Positions 1 to 26,245 of a stretch of 64,000 bases of DNA are shown here, one piece after another (within the stretch, counting starts at the first letter, position 1; each line of letters starts with the position of its first letter). Origin of the DNA: Volvox africanus (taxonomy: Eukaryota > Chlorophyta > Chlorophyceae > Chlamydomonadales > Volvocaceae). A program made the translations under genes and the position numbers. Under the pieces are notes generated by a model that made no database searches, was not told where the DNA came from, and saw only the letters and a program-made list of their open reading frames with translations. The DNA is taken from assembly GCA_030268105.1 (NCBI GenBank), contig BSDZ01000086.1, forward strand, positions 2,868,501 through 2,932,500. Direction: 5' to 3'.

Positions 1-3000
1 GCGCACAATGGCAACGGCAGTGCGCACCATACGCACCGCTTCATCCGCTGCGGCAGCCGATACAAACTCCGATGACAACTCCGATGCGAAGGCGTATTCA
101 TCCTGGTCCCCACCGCCATCGTTGCCTGATCGAAATACATCGGACAAGTACCTGGGTCCGACACCACCGCGGCGACTGATCAAGGCAGCGGGGCCGCCCA
201 GCCCCGTGCGCCAGGAAGGTGTTCGATGGAGGGCGGTATCAGCGAAGAGGTTGCTGCTGCTGCTGTCCGCCCCGCCACTGCTGGTTGAGTATATGCCCAA
301 CCAGGGGTTCCTGTCAGTTGCCGGCTGTGATGCACGGTCCTGCTGCATCGCTGCCATGTCCAGCGATCTCTGACTGCTGCCATCACCACTGTCAAGGCTG
401 CCACCGGTACTCCTAGCAATGTCATCACCCACAGGAGTACCATCGCCCTCTGTGGCAATAGCGAAGGATGATATGCCTCGACTGGCGCGGTTAGTGGCCG
501 TAACAGTGGCGAGCGCGTCAGCACCGTCGTAGCGTAAGCCGTGTTGCTCGGGTGCGGCAAGTAAGGGATCCACGATCATCATCTGTGGCGCGATGATATC
601 GGCCCCCGACCCCTCCACTCTCTCTACTACAACAGCATCAGGAGCGGTTGCAGCCGCTGCCCCAGGTCTTACTGTCGCGACTCCTGCAACCTCTGGGCAC
701 AAAGGTGGTGTTGGCACAACGGGTGTAACAGCTAAATTCGCACCACCGCAGCCATCGCCACCGCTAGCAGCTTGGGTAACCTGGCCGATGTCTGCGGCCG
801 CAGCGAGGGTATCAGGCTGGTTCGTCCGGTCGGCTTGCCATGGGCTGACACCAGGCTGCCGCTGCGCCTGCTCCTGCTGCTGTTGCTGCTCCTGCTCCTG
901 CTGCTGTACCACAAGGCCCGATGTCAACGTTTGTCGCTGCGTCTGCAGTCGCTGCAGCAGATGCTGCTGGCGCCGCAATATCTCCAGAAGCTGCGGGGCT
1001 GCTTGCCGACTCAAGTAACTCAGCTCTTGCTGTGCAAGGGGCCCTCTTGGTGCCCATGCACTTTGCTGAGGCTGTTGCAACAAGGAAGAGGATTGCGGCT
1101 GAAGCGGTCGCTCCGGCTCCGGTTGGTGTTCTGCAGCTGCGGCACCAAACGTCCGCGACTGGCCAGCCTGTTGCGGAGCCGCCATTGCTGCCGGCGCCAA
1201 TATAGGCGTTGAAGCCGATGGCGCGGAGGCTATTCCAGAAGTGGTGGCCCCTCCTCTATCCGGTTCTAATGGCTTCGGCCCGACCATGTCCGCGGCTTGT
1301 GTTGGTTCTGAACCTGCGGATGCCGGCGATTCCGCTACGACTGCATCTCCGGAGGCGGCTGCAGCCTTCCCCGCTACAGCGCGTGCCCGTGCCCGGCCCT
1401 GCAGCTGCCTTTGATGCAGCCGAAGGTGCTCCAGCATGTCGGGCAGCAGGGCTGAGTGCTTGCATAGCACGCAGTTTACGACCCGAAGCCGGCATGTGGT
1501 TACCTGGTAGTGGTGGTGGTGGTGGTATTGCGATGGTGGGTGCAAGTGAATGAAAGCGGGATAGGGAGGCCCGTGACTGGGTGAAAACAAAGTTTATGCC
1601 ACCCGCTTCCCTCGCTCTCTTTCCTCTGCTTACTGGATAACACGCATTGCTTTGTTCAAGGGAAATGCATATGCGATTGCAACTGTGTCATCATGCAGGT
1701 TCTATGGTCCCACCATGTGGCGCAGGAGCTCGGAGCGATCAATCCAGGTACCGCACTGCCCGCACTGCGACCGACCCACGGGACATGTGTCCTCGTGCGC
1801 ACCGGCGCCGCGGCGGATATGCCAGTGCGAGCAGCCGCGAAAACGACATTTGACGACGGCGTCGGGGCACCGGCGCAGGTAGTGCTGATATAGAGCAGCT
1901 TGCGAGCCCATATCCTTATCGCATTGTCTGAGGGTGGGACCCGGAACAGCCGGAGACATTCGGCCAGTCAAGCGACGCATTCCCAAGTGGCCTGTCCTAT
2001 CCAATCCAAGAAACTGACACCAGCGGCATGATCGTAACATGAACACAAACTGACAGCGTCACACAGCGCCTCAACGTCACACGGACGCAAAGTGTGTTTG
2101 AGGTTCCGACTTCCCCACGCACCACCACACACTATCCCACGCACCGGCACATGGCTCCCATGCCCAGTGCGTCCATGATACCCAGCACGTTGTGGTTAAT
2201 CGCGTAGGCGTTATCGGGTGTCAGCATGCGGGCATCCACGCGCGTGTCTCGGCAGATCAGGCAGTGCGCAAAGCCGCCGGTGCCACGGAAACGGGCCACT
2301 GGCGCGAGGCCTAGTTGGAGCGCCTCGTTGGCACAGTGCATACATAGAGTGCTGCGCAAGCAAGTGCTGCCTGTGAGTATGTGGGTGGGTGTGAGGGAAG
2401 GAGGGAAGGAGAGGAGGGAAGGAAGAGAAGGGGGAGAGGTGGGTTTGGGGAGTGCGTGGATTGATGTGAGGGTGCCGTGCGAGGACACGCAGGCAGGAGC
2501 CCATGCGGGGGAGGACGTCACCGGGAAGGGAAATATTTTGTGAGGGAGCTTTTGAGTGTTTTGCCTAGCGGAAGAAAGTGGAAAAAAGAAAGTAACGGAA
2601 TTGATGGGGAATGAAAGAGCACGGATAGATGTAATGGAGGCCACGAGCAAGCATGCATACATACGTACGTATATCCAGGCATGCATGTATGCATGAAGTG
2701 CACACTTGTACCGTTGGAGAGGAGACAGTACTGCAGTTGACCGCGCGCAAAGCCGGTGCTGTTGTCTAGAACAAATTAGCTTGACTTCAACGGCAGTTGC
2801 AGGCGATGCATGGACTTTTCAGGTCGCGATTAGGTTTGAGCCGTTTCTGGTGCACGTAGTTACAGTCCAGGAAAGAAGAAACTTATCCATGGTGAACCAT
2901 GCGATGAAACTCTTCCACAAATTTCGTCCCCAAATAACTGCACGAATGCTCCTCCGCAGGGCGGTCAGTCGTTTCCCAACCCCGGCCTGGCCTGACTCAC

Positions 3001-3179
3001 AAACTATATAAAAAGTTAATATACTTCTTCAAATATTCATACTCACTGTTAGAAAAATGACCTCCACAACCTCGAAAGCAAGTAAAATTCACAGGGAGCT
3101 GCGTCATGTCCAGACAAATCGGGCACATCAACTCATCCTGAACCTTCTTAATAGCTGTAGTGATATCTTGCTCTGACAT
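1..3179 (-). CDS. RING and TRAF-type zinc-finger E3 ubiquitin ligase, 3' end outside window
   Basis: Four minus-strand exons fit with consistent phase: 3047-3179, 2145-2370, 1714-1927 and 1-1503, the last still open at the edge (about 692 codons so far). The start is the only ATG of exon 1. Exons 1-2 form a RING: CPICLD near residue 18, later an LCMHC knuckle, then HCLICRD. Exon 3 and the start of exon 4 carry Cys/His fingers of TRAF type (CPDAVVKC, CPVGRSQCGQC, CVLCKH...H). The remaining 450+ residues are Ala/Gln-rich with a run of VVQQQEQEQQQQQ. RING-TRAF proteins pass ubiquitin from an E2 to a substrate, with the fingers binding partners; that role is inferred from family. No TRAF MATH domain is seen, but the C terminus is missing. 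Substrate unknown. Confidence 0.8.
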
Positions 3180-3249
3180 CCTCGGGCGTGAGCTGAGGCT
3201 GAAAGCGGTTTTTGGTCGCAATTCAAAGCCAAGTCGAAGACCTACCAAC

Positions 3250-6106
3250 TCCTATCCTAGGTTATATTAGCCTAGACTTCAAAGAACCAATTTTCACCTC
3301 TTTTGGTACTTGTTTCACGGGAAGTTGTTAATTGGTTCTTGGGGAGCCGGAACGTTTGTACCGGTACGAATTGAGTCGTAAACGATCTCGTCCGTGTCGC
3401 TCTCCCCCCTTTCATACAGGTTTACCGATCTCACCAACCAAACAACCCGTCTGTAACAATATTTGCGGTCTGCAACCCATCGAACCTTCCGCAGGCCGAA
3501 CGGCGCAGGACATTAGGAGTCATTAGGAGCATCTAGGAGGATTTCTGTGGGGTGCGCGTAAACTGATAAAGTGGCCGTGCGTGAGCACGGCACATATGTT
3601 CATGCAATCGTCCCACAACGATGCCTAACGCGCTAAGCCCCCATGCAATGCGCCCCGCGATCTCGGGTATGGTAAAGCGCCCAGAAGCGCAGGGTAGCGC
3701 CACTGCTGAGCTCAAGTCGCACTCCATGCCTGCGTGCTGGCCTTTGCTGGATCATGCTCAAGCAATGCTGCTTTTCCAATTCAGCTGCTCTACTATCGCT
3801 AATCCATCTTGGGCCCTCTTGCCAGCTCCGGAACCCCGTCCAAGCTCACGTTTTGACTTCTTGGGACAGCCCCTATGTACAAGTAGCATCTCAGGGGACC
3901 TAATCCCACTCGCTGGCACAGAGACACAGCTCCGTGGTTTCCGTGTTTCAAGCACGGAAACCACGGAGCTGTGTCTCTGTTTCAGTTAAAAGACTCGTGC
4001 GGAATGCAGGATTCATATTCGCAATCAGATGACCACCGCCGTACCGTTTCCTTAATTCCCGGAAGACGGTGGTGCAGGCTGCCGAAACGCAGCAGGCCGG
4101 GTAAAGTTTTAATCTGGACCTGTTATGGCTATCACTATTCTTAACCGCCCAGCACCAGCTCAGAGTGCTTGCCAAGGTGCTGAAAGTCTCTTCAGAGCGC
4201 AGGAAGGAATGGAAGACACAGGTTGCAACCGTTTGCGGCAGGGTTTGCGACGTGCTCCTGATACTCCTGTAAGTACCTAGGAGGCTCGACGGGTGAGGAA
4301 GGTGGTTTTAGGGGTTGATGGGCGCTGGAGACTTTGAAGAAGGCACATTGAAGAGAATGGGGAAAGAGGGTGCCCTCGTTCTGTCCTGAACCGATTGCCG
4401 GTGTCTCACCCGTTAAGCAAAATGAGGTCAGGATGGTTGGCACCTCCAACCTCGGAAGCAGAGCCCCTGGAGTGGTGGACATCGGCTCTCCATCCCCCAA
4501 CAGATACCCGCCAATGCATGCAGAGGATTTGAACCCCTGTAGTGCCAACGAGCAAAAACGTGGCCCTGCAACGCCTCTGCAGGGCGGGGCAGGCAAATGC
4601 AACATGCATGTGATATTGCGGCCGGGGCACAAAAACGAAATTGATGGGAGGAGGCTATGTTTACGATGGAAAGGTGCAATCCAACGTGGAGTGGAGTGGC
4701 CCTTCGTCCGCTGCTTGCTTGACGTGGCGTTTGACGACTGCTAGGTGGTACCAGGCCACACTAACGAGATCGATCAATAGGCCCATGTCCGAGGGGACAT
4801 AAGCTATTTTGAGTTCAGATGGGTCAGGCACCCCGCGATGATCAACTGGCACAATAATATTACAAGTCCTCGCGCTCGCCTGAGCACGTGTAGGGAGGGG
4901 AGGGGGGAGGTGACAGTCACGACCTTACGAGCGCAAAACATGCAATATGCAACCGCTAAGTGGCCGTATGGTGTGAGTACCGTGGCAGGCATTTCTTCCA
5001 CACCCTGGAAGCATTATCGTGTCTGGACGTTGTTGGCCATCTCTGCGCCGCCGGCGGACAGCGTCCTGTTTGACCCAAATGGTAATGTGATACCAATTGT
5101 CGCATGCTTTTCCAGATGTTGACACGATTCAAAATCACGATGTCCGTCTCCGTCCAAGAACCCGGTCACTCCGCTGTCACCCAGTGTGGATGGTGACAGC
5201 TCACAGGCATGCCCTGGCTTGCTGGTCCCCCAGAAGCGCCACGAAATGCGAGTGTTCTGACTGGTTATAGCAAATCGGGAATTCAAAGTCGTTGGGCACC
5301 TGGAGGGATGGTGGTTAAGTTAAACTGCTGTGCCTGCGGATCGCATATGCCTGCCAGGGCCTGCACACGCACGCAACCGTACGGATCCGTCAATCGGACG
5401 AATGCCGTTCGTTCATGTCAAGATTGACGTGCACCATGTCTCTCGCTCGGATCTGTATCTCTGCGAAGGCGGCAGACACAGGACCATTTGGCCAACTGTC
5501 ACTTAGTAGTCGACCAAAGTCGCAATTGAAAGTGTTTAGCAAGCCTAACAAGAAGGTAGATATGTGAATACCATTGTCCAGGTAATGTAAAATCAGACAT
5601 ATTTATGCTGCTTTCCGTTTCCAGTTCAACCAGTAGGAAATAGAGAAGGCGAAATCGTGTCGCCATGACGCACCCTGGTACGACTAAATCACCGGAATGC
5701 ACTAACCAAAAAAGACAGCTCACTGCCTATGCTTAAGAATTGTGCCAAAAGAAATTTTATGTTTATATTAACATCTTGGTTCAACACTGTTGTTTGGTAG
5801 CCAAACCGTCTTGTATAATTAGAGTTTGCTGTCGCCAATATCGTTTCCTAACCGAAAAAACGGATTGTACGCCCTGCGCTGCGAAGTGCGAACCTGCGAT
5901 TGCCGGTGCAATGAAGGACTCAACATCCGTTGTTATTTGTTGCCATTAGTAGGATTGCGTGTTGCTTTGATGCAAGGCGGCACGGCTGACCTATTAGCCT
6001 CGATTAATTAAGATTAAATTGTAAAAATTTGATATCATATTTATTACTACATGACGTATTGTCAGATAGCCATACGGCGGTAGATCTCCGAAGTTAGCGG
6101 CTGACC
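3250..6106. other. Intergenic region, no gene recognised
   Basis: No open frame here has domain content or splice-consistent neighbours on either strand. It holds the hairpin at 3918-3980 and a moderately AT-rich stretch at about 5700-6070. The promoters of the two divergent genes (RING/TRAF to the left, FTSHi to the right) should lie at its two ends. I see no convincing TATA box or other motif that places either one. Confidence 0.6.
3918..3980. repeat. Perfect inverted repeat, 28-bp arms, 7-bp loop
   Basis: Positions 3918-3945 are the exact reverse complement of 3953-3980, separated by 7 bases. It is isolated in non-coding DNA. It could be a foldback transposon remnant or a small-RNA hairpin. 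No target-site duplication was evident. Confidence 0.85.
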
Positions 6107-20640
<14,534 letters not shown>

Positions 20641-22230
20641 TCGTTGGCTTACCTGGCGACCTTTGGGATAAGGCCCACGCGCCCGGAGGCGGTGGACGGT
20701 ACGGCAACGTGCGCTGCGGCTCCCAAAGGCCCAATGTGCTGGTGTAGTTAGTGGCACTGCAGCTGCACACATCTGCAGCGGTGCGAATACTTTGAAACGG
20801 GTGGAGCGGGGGGTCTGTCGCCCAGTCCCGCTTTTAGTGGTAACTGGCTGGACGCAGGGTCTGTCGCTCTGCGGTGGCTTCTTCAAGTGCTGCTTAAGCG
20901 GCGGCGGTGGTAACTTGTGCGAAGGGAGTGTCAGAGCGCGGAAAAGCTACACACGCGGGGAGGGGGGAGGAGAGGGGGGTGCTGCGTCTTACGATACGCG
21001 CAGCAGCCCAGGCCCTTATCCCGTCAGACAGGTCGTCGTATTTGTCCAGGGAGGGAGCCGACGTGGGTGTGTGGAGGGCCGATGATCCGCAGGCGGTGGT
21101 GGTGAAGGACGAGGAGGAGGAGGGGGAGGGGGAGGAGGACGGGGAAGAGGAGGAGGAGGAGGAGGGGGAGGAGGAGGCGTTTGTGGGATGGAAGTGATCA
21201 TTAGGCTGGTAACGGTTCGCTGGGGTCTAGGAGTGAGGGGCGGAGGGCGCGGAGGTGAGGCTGGTGGTGGTTGGTGGAGGTGGACTTGTGCTTAATGGAA
21301 AGATGGATAAATGGGTCGTTTGAGTACGTCGCCGTACGGAGCTCCATGCCGATGTTCCTCTGTGTGTGTGTATAGATGTGCCGTAACATGTAAGTCCCCG
21401 ACGAGGCAACAAATCTGACATCCACCGTGTCTGCCTGTCGTACGGCGGGCCACGCAGACGAGATAAGTGCAAGCCCGTGTACGGCGTCGCCCGTCAGCAT
21501 GACACGTGTCAGTCCGAGAACCTGCGGTCCGAGTTCTATGATTCAACAACGGATGTGTCCTGAGTTTGTGTTTTTCCAGGAGGGAGGAGGGGTATTCGGG
21601 GGAGCGGGTCAGGGTGATTCCATGTTTGGCATGTTTCCAGCAGCTAGCGGTTGGGATCCTCATCGGCCAATAACCAGTTTACGGGGGGCGTGAGACCTGG
21701 TGAGGCACCTGCATGTCCCCCAGCCTGCATCACTCACGGTACGGATGGGATGACGATGAAAAGCCTGGTTGCGAAAAGCCTCCACCCATTACGCGGCCCG
21801 TACCTTTCGCCGAACTTATAGGGATGTTTTGTTGCACAATCTTGATTTCGTTAAATTCTGTTTGAGACATGTCTCAGCGCGATATGAAGCTTAACCTCCG
21901 TACCAGGATCGGCTGCCCTGCTTGTCGTACGGCTACGTCAGAAGGTTGTAGCTAGTAACACTTTAACTCAAACAGTAAGGATGTTGTGTACCTGCTGAAG
22001 TTATGAAGTTGAAACTTAACTAACAATCTTTGGAAAGCAGTAGCAAGAGCATAGGCTTTTTAGAAAATGATGTTGGTCCTCGCTTTGTCACCAATTATCG
22101 CAGATCGATAGGATAAAAGGGCGCATCTTGTAAGCGTAATTGTATGTTGCAAAGACACGCTAACATGTTGATGAAAGACGCTGTCCAGTCGGTACCACAG
22201 CCACGGCCACAGGCTACCTGCCATGCTTGT
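20641..22230. other. FTSHi 3' UTR and intergenic DNA with GAG-rich low-complexity stretch
   Basis: A TGTAA element at about 21389, the usual green-algal polyadenylation signal, could end the FTSHi transcript. Positions 21105-21196 are GAG/GGG-rich and would read as Lys-Asp plus Glu/Gly runs; I see no splice support for calling it an exon. A frame at about 21580-21693 (FFQEGGGVFGGAG...) follows a good acceptor and could be an unplaced exon. Confidence 0.4.
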
Positions 22231-22724
22231 ATGTACCGACGATTGCTCTCCAGAAATGTTTCAACGCAACAAAACAAAAGGCTTGTTAATTGCAACGCTA
22301 TTGCACCGGAGGCCCTACAGGTGAGGAGGGTCATCCCCGTGCGGCATGGACGCATCGACCTTGCCAGTGTGCTCGCCACGTTCTCTCTCGTCCCCTAGCA
22401 TAGCGTAAAGCTTTGCTGTCTCCAATTCAGGACATTATCGTTGGAAGCGCTGTCTTTGGCGCTGTAGGCGTGGCAGTATACTCGGGCCTGAAGAAAGACC
22501 CGGTCCCATGCAGCCTCTGCCAAGGCACTGGGGGCATCAAGTGTTTTGGGTGCAGCGGCGAAGGGAAGTCCGCAGCTAAGCGCGACGACTTGTACGAGGG
22601 CGGGCCGGCCAAGAGGGACGTGCTCGGGCGCTCAATTAACCCGCGGGAGTGCAAGGTCTGCAAGGGGGTGGGACTTGTGTTGTGCAGCCAATGCAAAGGC
22701 AGCGGCTTCCAGAGTGCATTCTAG
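22231..22724 (+). CDS. Small plastid-type protein with DnaJ-like CxxCxGxG zinc-binding domain
   Basis: Two exons, 22231-22320 and 22431-22724, join in phase 0 (CAG|GTGAGG donor, TTCAG acceptor) and give 127 residues. The first 30 are basic and Ser/Asn-rich, like an algal transit peptide; in-frame ATGs further upstream (22144, 22165) are possible starts. Next comes a hydrophobic segment (DIIVGSAVFGAVGVAVY), then four Cys pairs: CSLCQGTG, CFGCSGEG, CKVCKGVG, CSQCKGSG. That spacing matches the zinc centre of DnaJ and of plastid J-less relatives (BSD2, LQY1 and similar), which assist folding or assembly of Rubisco or photosystem proteins. There is no J-domain. Membrane attachment in the thylakoid is inferred. 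I cannot say which family member it is. Confidence 0.8.
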
Positions 22725-25700
22725 AACCCTTTTTAGCGCTGAAAGAGGGCTGCTGCGTGCCGTACGGAGTGCGGAGCCATGTTACTAACATCAAGCTCAG
22801 CTGCTGACGGCTGCGGCGCCGGCACCGCTGAACCGTGAAGTTGGTTATCGGGATATTTCCGTCCTTTGGAAGCTCATTGGCTGGTGGCTGATTGGCCTTG
22901 TGTGCCTTACCGGCTTCGATATTGCTTGACAGAGCTTACGGGGCATAATTAGCTATCACCGCCCTGGCTGCACGGGGTAGGTGAGGGCGAGGCCATGACC
23001 CTGTTCGGGCCGTGGGTGGCCGACGAGGGCTGCTTCCTGATCCTTGACCCGGAACTCATTGCGGGTCATTGCGAGCGGTAGGCGGGGACGCAGAGGACGT
23101 GGCCGCCTGAGAGGTATTCTTACCGCGACTAGTGGGCGGCCGTTGTGGCACAGGCATGTGCTGATCGGCCGGGTTTTGCGCTTGTGGTAAGTAAAGTTTG
23201 CTGCAGTGCTGGAGGGATCGTTGAGGAAAGGGTGGGTCGATGTGCCTTTGAACGCTGCCATGTAACGGCTGCGTCGGAGATCAGCGAAAGTGTAAATTGT
23301 GGATAGGTAGAGCGTGTGCCAGAGGGGTGACAGATCCATTGAAGTGAGGGTGGAGGGTGGAGGGTTGCCGCGCCTCAGTTCGGCATCCCGACTGTGTTGA
23401 GCTTTGTTGAAGCGGAAGTTTCCGTTGAGCTTTTAGAGCTTTTAGTCTTAGAGCTTTGCCGGAGCCTTTTGTGGCTGGGTCTCCGGGCTCAGGGTTTGTC
23501 GCCTGGCTGTGGGAGGTCCGGCACTGACAGTGACGGGAGGGACCGGTACAAAAGCGTTGAATACGTTGCGCTGGATGCAGACTATGAGATACATATAAGT
23601 TTGGTGATTTGTGAGGTAATCCTCCTTTAGTTTTCATTGCGAAGGAGCGGCATTTGCAGTTTTTGGCAGCCATGGAATTTTTCGCAGCTTTCCGAAATGG
23701 GGCCGCATAGGCAGGGTGTGCAGTTAGCAGTTGTCGGTACAGACATGGCATGGTTATGTCCCCTACACCGATCTGCGTCTACCCTGTATTGCTTCTAGAA
23801 GCCTTTCGTCATCAATTTGATTTTCTTGAGTCCTGATCGCCTGTGGCTTTTTGACGGAGGTTGTTTGGAGGGTGGTGCCTTTTCGGCGATGTGATGATGC
23901 GATGTGATTTTATGTTCGAATCAGAAATGAGGATGATGCGGGTCCGAAGGATTGGACCTTGCCTTCGCGTGCGTTGGATGGGCCACCACTCTGAGGCACT
24001 TGAGTTGGGGACCCAGACTGCTGGGCCAGACTGGGAGGCGGAGCGTGTCACGTTACGTTGGTGCATTCCCCTTCCCGTCATCGCACCAATTTGCGTGAGG
24101 GACGCGGCGGATAAGGTCCTTCTCTCAGCTGCCTGCGGTGGCGGTTATGTGGCCCTAGCAATATTGGTAATATTCTCTGTTACGCAAAACAGTAATATGC
24201 TGTGCGGATCTTGCACTTTCCTTGCACGGCATTCAGCACAGGATATTGCGGTGAAGTCGAGAAGCAAATCACTGGCATCTTGGTTAACGCCTGAAGCCCA
24301 TGATGATCGGCAATGGAAAATATTGGGGATGGCAATAACGATTTCGCGCTGCGTGCTCTCCCTAGGGGAAGCCTTGCAGGTTTGGCTCTGGCCATACCCG
24401 CGCTGCTCTCCTCTTTTTGTGGCTTCGTAGACAGACATATGAACAAATTGTGGTGGTGTGGCCCCTGCCCAACAACGAGAGGCTCCACCACCGCAAGGGC
24501 AACGAAATCCGAAAAAGTCTGTGCACCCGCACGTCAGACGGGCTGTGCCTGTTGAGTGTTCGACATATATAAACATATAGACATATCTTTCGCACCCACT
24601 GATGCGTGCTCTTACATCCGCAAGAGAGTGATCCGCAAGAGAGCTGAAGAGCAGCATCCCTTATTACCAACCCCTAACAACAAATCACGACACGAGGACG
24701 ACGACCATCATAATATAATACGATAGTCACGTACCGCCTCGTTGGCCACCAGTCACTGGCTATGTACATGTGCCCTGTGCCAATGAATCCAAGCCATCAT
24801 TATACCAGTACACGTAGAAAGTCAGCAGTCCCATATGACAAGTGCAAGCCGCTTTGCCCGTTGCTCCATTTTTGCCATCCGTGGGTGCCGTTTTCCCAGT
24901 CTCCAATTTCGCCATGTACGTACATCTTTTAGCTTACGCCCGTCCAAATCCATATGCAGGTAAAGGCCATCTCGCCGTCATGTGATTAGAGAGCTCCGAA
25001 TCGGGACTATGGGGATGGCGTTGCTCTCCATGCAAGCCAAGATATAAATCCAACGAACCTAAGCGTGCAGCCATACCCGTGTGCGATGTAAGCGTTCTTG
25101 ATGTCCTTGATCAGGAGATCTTGGCATAGAGCCAAGAGCCAGATCTCTTTCCTACCAAGCGTGTTCCGTAATTGAACAGTCCTTTTACTAATCCCCCAGC
25201 AAGCAAACCATTCAGAGCCACAGGATCCTTCCTCCCAGGCCTCCAACTCCAATGTACGACGGCATCCCGGCACTTGAGAAGTAGGTGGCGATGCTCCGTA
25301 GGGACGTGTTCCTCCTCCGCTCCTCAACAAAACTCAAATTCGTTCTTGGATCAATGTTGCGGCGCGAACTATATTCATAAATCATGTCTACGCAGGTTAT
25401 GTCCGCTCCGCTCGCTTCTCGCAAGCAAACGTTGATGCACACCACTGGTAGAAAGTGGGCTAAAGCGCATGTCCATGCAAAGCACTGGACCTTATGTATA
25501 GTAGTAGCTGCCAATGCGTTGCCAGAAAGATGGAACTAAACGACAACAACATTCACAAAACCAGGCTCGGCAAAACACCGTATTCCAGGCACGTTGCCCA
25601 GGTTCAACCGCGGAGGCCGCAGCCCCATCAGCCCGGACATGGTACGCCCAAGTCGAACCGAGACTTGATCATTCTGCTTGATAGGTCATATATATCAAGC

Positions 25701-26245
25701 CATATATGTGCCGGCCCCAAATCAGAGTTCCGACAAGCCGCCTCTCCAAGTAGACCAATTGGCCAAATATGGGCTGACCTAGACAGGGCACGCACTGCGT
25801 ACGAGAGTTTAATATGAGAGCGCACGCAATATCAGGTTCACCTTATCCCAAAGAAATGGCTTATTGCTCAAGCAATGGACAGCGACGCTGCAAAGGCGGG
25901 GCATACATCGGGGGAATGCGAACAGAGCAGGAATTGGAAGTGCTCGCGCCAACCCCTTATAGAAGGATCGCTGCCATAGTCATAGAAAACGCGCTGCAAC
26001 CATTTGCTGTTAAGGCCCCCACGCAGCGTATCTTATGCTGTAGAGTATACATATATATTCACATTGTCTATGTGCGCCTCACTCCACAGGGATACGCTTC
26101 CACATTGCTGAACGCATCGTCTCACAGAAAGCTCCCCCTGGTACGCCTGCCGCAGCTGCACCGCTCCGCTCCCAGTGCGCGACGGCCATTGAGTCGCAGC
26201 TGCGCAGCTGGCTTCGACGCTACCGCCGCAATGGGAATCAATCCA
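22725..26245. other. Intergenic region, no gene recognised
   Basis: About 3.5 kb without a frame I can support. Open frames on both strands overlap each other and lack recognisable motifs. It contains the 3' flank of the otubain gene at its right end. I found no repeat array or RNA gene in it. Confidence 0.5.

Noticed and set aside
21100..21196. Acidic Glu-rich coding exon
   Set aside because: GAG/GGG microsatellite after the FTSHi stop, with no splice-consistent partners.
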